Source: Actinomycetes bacterium | GTDB lineage: Bacteria > Actinomycetota > Acidimicrobiia > Acidimicrobiales > JABEUL01 | Direction: 5' to 3' | NCBI GenBank assembly: GCA_021777355.1 | Contig: JAJYDO010000023.1 | Location: forward strand, 1-37,352 | DNA: 37,352 bases | Shown: positions 34,310 to 37,352 of the stretch, in pieces | Layout: every line of letters begins with the position of its first letter | How positions within the stretch are numbered: position 1 is the first letter of the stretch | The notes under the pieces: model-generated | The model's database searches: none | What the model was told of the DNA's origin: nothing | What the model saw: the letters and a program-made list of their open reading frames with translations, nothing else | Made by a program: the position numbers and the translations under genes

Positions 34310-36583
34310 CTATTCACTGATTTGATCTGACAACTCAAGGCTGGCAAAATACCTGTCAATCTCTTCGGCAAGTGCGAGGGCATCTTGATTTTCCCTTGGA
34401 TTGCAATTTTCAGACGAATAAGCCTCTTTTTCACCCAGGTCGGCAAGCTTGAACAGTGCGTTTCCCAACATCGGATCGACTGGTTCAATCAATGAGGCCC
34501 TCTTTGAAAACTCCACAAAAGTTTCACTTCCTCTTTTTTGTATTCCGTGAATCGCAAATTTCGTGAATACATTATTCCAAGCAGTCTCCACCCCCGAGAA
34601 ATCAATTTTTTCACGTTTCGAACTTGTCGAGCCCCTCTTATCCCCAGAAACCATCCGGTGCATTTTTTTAGATTTCTCTTTGGCAAAGTAAGCCCCGATG
34701 ATAAGAATTAGAAGAGCTAAGACAATTAAAACTAACTCTGCCCAATTTGGTTTGTTTGAACTACCCGAATTAGCGTGAATTGGCTTCGTCGTTGTCGGAC
34801 TTTTAACAGTTGATGTGGGTAAAGAACTACCCGTGGAGGTCGAGGGTTTGGAACTTGGAGTAGTAGTTGCATTTGGAGTAGTGGTTGCTGACGGAGTCGT
34901 AGTAGGAGTTGGGCCAATAAAACCTGGCAGAGGTGTCGGACTTTGGCCTGCAAACCCGCTCGGAGTTGGTTCAAATGAAACCCATCCCACCTGCGAACCA
35001 AAATAAACTTGGGGCCAGGCATGTGCGTCGGTAGAAAGTATCTGGTATTGATTAGTTTCAGATGTAGGACTTCCTACGTCAAAGCCTACAACTACTCGAG
35101 AAGGCAACCCTACCTCTCTTGCGAGCACCGCGAACGCAGTCGCATACTGTTGACAGAATCCTGTCCTAGTCGCAGTCAAAAATTGTAACAGTCCTTCACC
35201 TCCCGGACTTAGCGTGGGAGGAGTAAGCGAATAAGTGAAACTCCCGGATTGGAAATAGTTCTCAAGGGCAACTGCTTTTGAACCAGGCGTAGCATCACCT
35301 TTCGTGACCAACTGCGCGATAGAGTGAATTTCATTTGGGAGATTGGGCAGTTCCAAGTACTGCGAGAGTAAACTTGGGTCGACTCCAAAATCGGGATTCT
35401 GCAGTATAGTGGTCCCAAGCAATGCCGGCTCATAGGAGGCAACTTGATAGCCTAAATTATCAAATGCACCGCCTGAAATTGAAAGCAATCCCAATGGGTT
35501 AAGTGACAATGATGTGCCACTTGAGTGACTAGTTACTGACACTGCTTCATCAACTACTGGTAAGGCATTTCCTCCAAGTCTCTCGATATTGTAAGTTTGA
35601 CTTATCTTATTTGCTCCTTGTTGGTTTAGCCAAGGACCTGGAAGTCGGCTTGAAATTCCAGTTGCATTCCAATTGGTTCCATCGAAATAATCTAAGTTAG
35701 CAAGAGTGAAATATGAAGGTGCAGATGTAGAAACGGTGAACATTTTTATGGGGACACTTGCCAAGAACTCGTAAAGCGAATTCATGGAAACAGACAAAGA
35801 TAACTGGCCCGATTGTGAGTTGTTGCCTCCAAAACCTGACGAAGTGATCTGCAATCTAGTCAATGCCGGACCCATGGCAACACTTGGAATTACTGCCACT
35901 ACCACTAAGATAACAAAGCCGAAAACTCCCTTCGCCTTTGTCCTGTAACCGTAGAGACCCTTTGAAGATAATTTCCTGCCGGATTGGCCGCTTAATGTGA
36001 CGAAACTTGACGGAAACAGTGATTTGGGACGAATTTCGCAGACAATAAAAGTTGCAAACATTACCGCAAGCAATAGTGCGAGTCTTATGCCATTGAAGTT
36101 TGAGGGAGCCAAAGCAACTGCAATAACTGACAATACCATTGAATCGGCGAGAATACTAAAGGTCCTATATCCTCTGGATCTTGCAGTCTCCGAAGCGAAT
36201 GCAGAAAGAGCAATTATGAAAACCAGTTCAATTAAGGATCCTCTGTCTAAAGTGCCAAGATGGTGATTCCTGTAATAAGTGGACATGAGTCGAAAACTAA
36301 CAAAAATGGAGTTAAATGTAGAAGTTGTCGGAACACCGTAATAAGTATTTGGGCCAAGCACTAGTGAAAATAGAGCCGTTAATGCAACTCCATAGGATAT
36401 TTGAACAATGTAGCGGAGTCTGAATCTAGAAATTAGCCAAGCAGCCAGAAATCCGAAAATGGCGCCTGATAAAAGCTCCAAGAGGGCGAGCTCGGTTGAA
36501 GAAAAGAGCTTGCTAGTATAAAATCCAAAGGCAAGAAGATAAGGAAGTACTATCAACTTGGCCCGACTTTCGACGCCCACCAA
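34310..36583 (-). CDS. Transglutaminase-like membrane protein (TgpA/DUF3488 type)
   Basis: 757 residues, apparently starting at TTG 36583 inside the end of the DUF58 gene (31-nt overlap). At least six membrane helices cover 8-240. The external region contains a transglutaminase core with Cys477 (GFCQQYATAFAVLARE), His521 (DAHAWPQVYF) and Glu538 (WVSFEPTPSG) in the third catalytic position, as is common in this subgroup. A Thr/Ser/Pro linker (545-608), another helix (615-634) and a cytoplasmic DUF4129-like tail (to 757, FSGVETAWNNVFTKFAI) complete the plan. Such proteins pair with DUF58 and MoxR ATPase genes; the substrate is unknown. Confidence 0.87.
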   Translation of the reverse strand: MVGVESRAKLIVLPYLLAFGFYTSKLFSSTELALLELLSGAIFGFLAAWLISRFRLRYIVQISYGVALTALFSLVLGPNTYYGVPTTSTFNSIFVSFRLMSTYYRNHHLGTLDRGSLIELVFIIALSAFASETARSRGYRTFSILADSMVLSVIAVALAPSNFNGIRLALLLAVMFATFIVCEIRPKSLFPSSFVTLSGQSGRKLSSKGLYGYRTKAKGVFGFVILVVVAVIPSVAMGPALTRLQITSSGFGGNNSQSGQLSLSVSMNSLYEFLASVPIKMFTVSTSAPSYFTLANLDYFDGTNWNATGISSRLPGPWLNQQGANKISQTYNIERLGGNALPVVDEAVSVTSHSSGTSLSLNPLGLLSISGGAFDNLGYQVASYEPALLGTTILQNPDFGVDPSLLSQYLELPNLPNEIHSIAQLVTKGDATPGSKAVALENYFQSGSFTYSLTPPTLSPGGEGLLQFLTATRTGFCQQYATAFAVLAREVGLPSRVVVGFDVGSPTSETNQYQILSTDAHAWPQVYFGSQVGWVSFEPTPSGFAGQSPTPLPGFIGPTPTTTPSATTTPNATTTPSSKPSTSTGSSLPTSTVKSPTTTKPIHANSGSSNKPNWAELVLIVLALLILIIGAYFAKEKSKKMHRMVSGDKRGSTSSKREKIDFSGVETAWNNVFTKFAIHGIQKRGSETFVEFSKRASLIEPVDPMLGNALFKLADLGEKEAYSSENCNPRENQDALALAEEIDRYFASLELSDQISE

Positions 36584-37352
36584 GCATGTGCCAATCCAAC
36601 GTCATTTGGAATTGTAACTAGATTTGAGCAACTAATTTTTTCTAAGTTTTCTCCTTCGCCAAATGGCGCTTTTAAAGGGTGGCTCTCATAGGAACTGTTG
36701 AAGAATTCATTGGAATTTTTCTCAGTTAAAACAATCTGGAATACTGCACTCAAACAATCAACATCGTTTTCAGTTCTTGAAAATTGCAGACTTGAATCGC
36801 CTGTTACTAACACCATATTTCTTACATTCACTTCAGCCAAATATTTATTAAGGCCATGTCCGCTTGATCGTGGGCGACCTTCTAGATCTGCAAGCAATGC
36901 AAATAAATTCAATTCGGATTCAAATTGATTTGGCTGCAATACTCTTTTTAGTCCATAAACGGTAGAAATTGTGACTTCCTTGCCAGACTTTAAAAATGAA
37001 AGCGCCAAAGATCCAGAGATGTCAGCAAGGCGATCCACCAAATAGGTTTGGCGGCCCAAAAGTTCAGGCGCAATGGTGTTGTCAATTACAATTTCAACCA
37101 CCCGCTCCGCAGGTCTCTCAAAGGTTCTGAGCATTACTGAAGAGCTCTTTAGACTTAGTGGCCAGTGAACCCTCTCGATGGATTCTCCCAGGCGCCACGG
37201 TTTGAATCCAAATGGAGTGTCACCTGAGTTAGATTCCTTCACCTTTAGGTAATTGTTCCCGGCAACTGCAAGTTTTTCTAATCCACTTGAAGTAACTTCC
37301 ACCGGAGTGAGTTTGGGATATACCAATACTTCGGTTGTCATAGAAGAAGTTA
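36553..37352 (-). CDS. DUF58 family protein, N-terminal part outside the window
   Basis: The frame is open to the window edge. An internal ATG at 37341 opens MTTEVLVYPKL, but DUF58 proteins normally carry about 100-150 residues with two membrane helices before the VYP segment, so I treat it as 5'-truncated. The DUF58 signature is FKPWRLGESIERVHWPLSLK followed by RTFE, corresponding to the family's R-x-Y-x-x-G-D-x-x-R-x-I-x-W. A vWA-like fold (VEIVIDNT, MVLVTGDSS) follows. Its end overlaps the transglutaminase gene, and the pair probably forms a MoxR-DUF58-TgpA-type operon. Confidence 0.82.
   Translation of the reverse strand, partial: TSSMTTEVLVYPKLTPVEVTSSGLEKLAVAGNNYLKVKESNSGDTPFGFKPWRLGESIERVHWPLSLKSSSVMLRTFERPAERVVEIVIDNTIAPELLGRQTYLVDRLADISGSLALSFLKSGKEVTISTVYGLKRVLQPNQFESELNLFALLADLEGRPRSSGHGLNKYLAEVNVRNMVLVTGDSSLQFSRTENDVDCLSAVFQIVLTEKNSNEFFNSSYESHPLKAPFGEGENLEKISCSNLVTIPNDVGLAHAWWASKVGPS

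Overview
The window is a chromosomal segment from an actinobacterium, gene-dense and almost entirely transcribed from the minus strand. Only a tRNA-Arg gene and an HtrA-type protease point the other way. Reading the minus strand 5' to 3', one block runs argS, lysA, hom, thrC, rho, rpmE, prfA, prmC, tsaC, wecA-like, atpZ, atpI, atpB. This is the order known from Mycobacterium and other Actinobacteria. The base composition is AT-leaning for an actinobacterium. Several membrane proteins begin with a W-x-x-G-[QE]-DGKWYPP motif. Together these suggest a lineage such as Acidimicrobiia; the taxon is an inference, the phylum-level synteny is not.

Layout in window coordinates. Positions 1-830 hold the start of the ATP synthase operon (atpB partial, atpI-like, atpZ). 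Positions 837-6811 hold a wecA/tagO-like phosphoglycosyl transferase, glyA, rpiB, tsaC, prmC, prfA and rpmE. An LCP (LytR-CpsA-Psr) ligase (6832-8430) sits between rpmE and rho (8448-10283). A fumarylacetoacetate-hydrolase-family gene occupies the place where thrB lies in relatives. Then come thrC, hom, lysA and argS (15353-16963), with tRNA-Arg(CCG) divergent from argS.

From 17.2 to 24.0 kb lies an accessory, cell-envelope region. It has two short unassigned reading frames, an HtrA/DegP-like protease with its own terminator, and three paralogous single-pass membrane proteins with an extracytoplasmic NTF2-like domain. These paralogues carry in-frame tandem DNA repeats and are separated by long AT-rich gaps. 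From 24.1 to 33.8 kb the genes are metabolic: a GMC-family FAD oxidoreductase, mdh, icd, a PH-like/membrane/ectodomain protein, and the one-carbon/purine run purN-purH-folD-metF. The window ends with a transglutaminase-like membrane protein and a DUF58 protein cut by the edge.

The most striking observations are these. (1) argS is interrupted by an in-frame TGA at codon 432, with clearly homologous sequence continuing in the same frame to a normal C-terminus. (2) The argS leader contains two mutually exclusive inverted repeats. (3) Three tandem paralogues share the DGKWYPP leader, and one is fused to a pilin-like tail. (4) rpmE looks nearly leaderless. (5) There are traces of decayed or unassigned coding sequence upstream of purN and beside the tRNA. 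I see no CRISPR array, insertion sequence or prophage.
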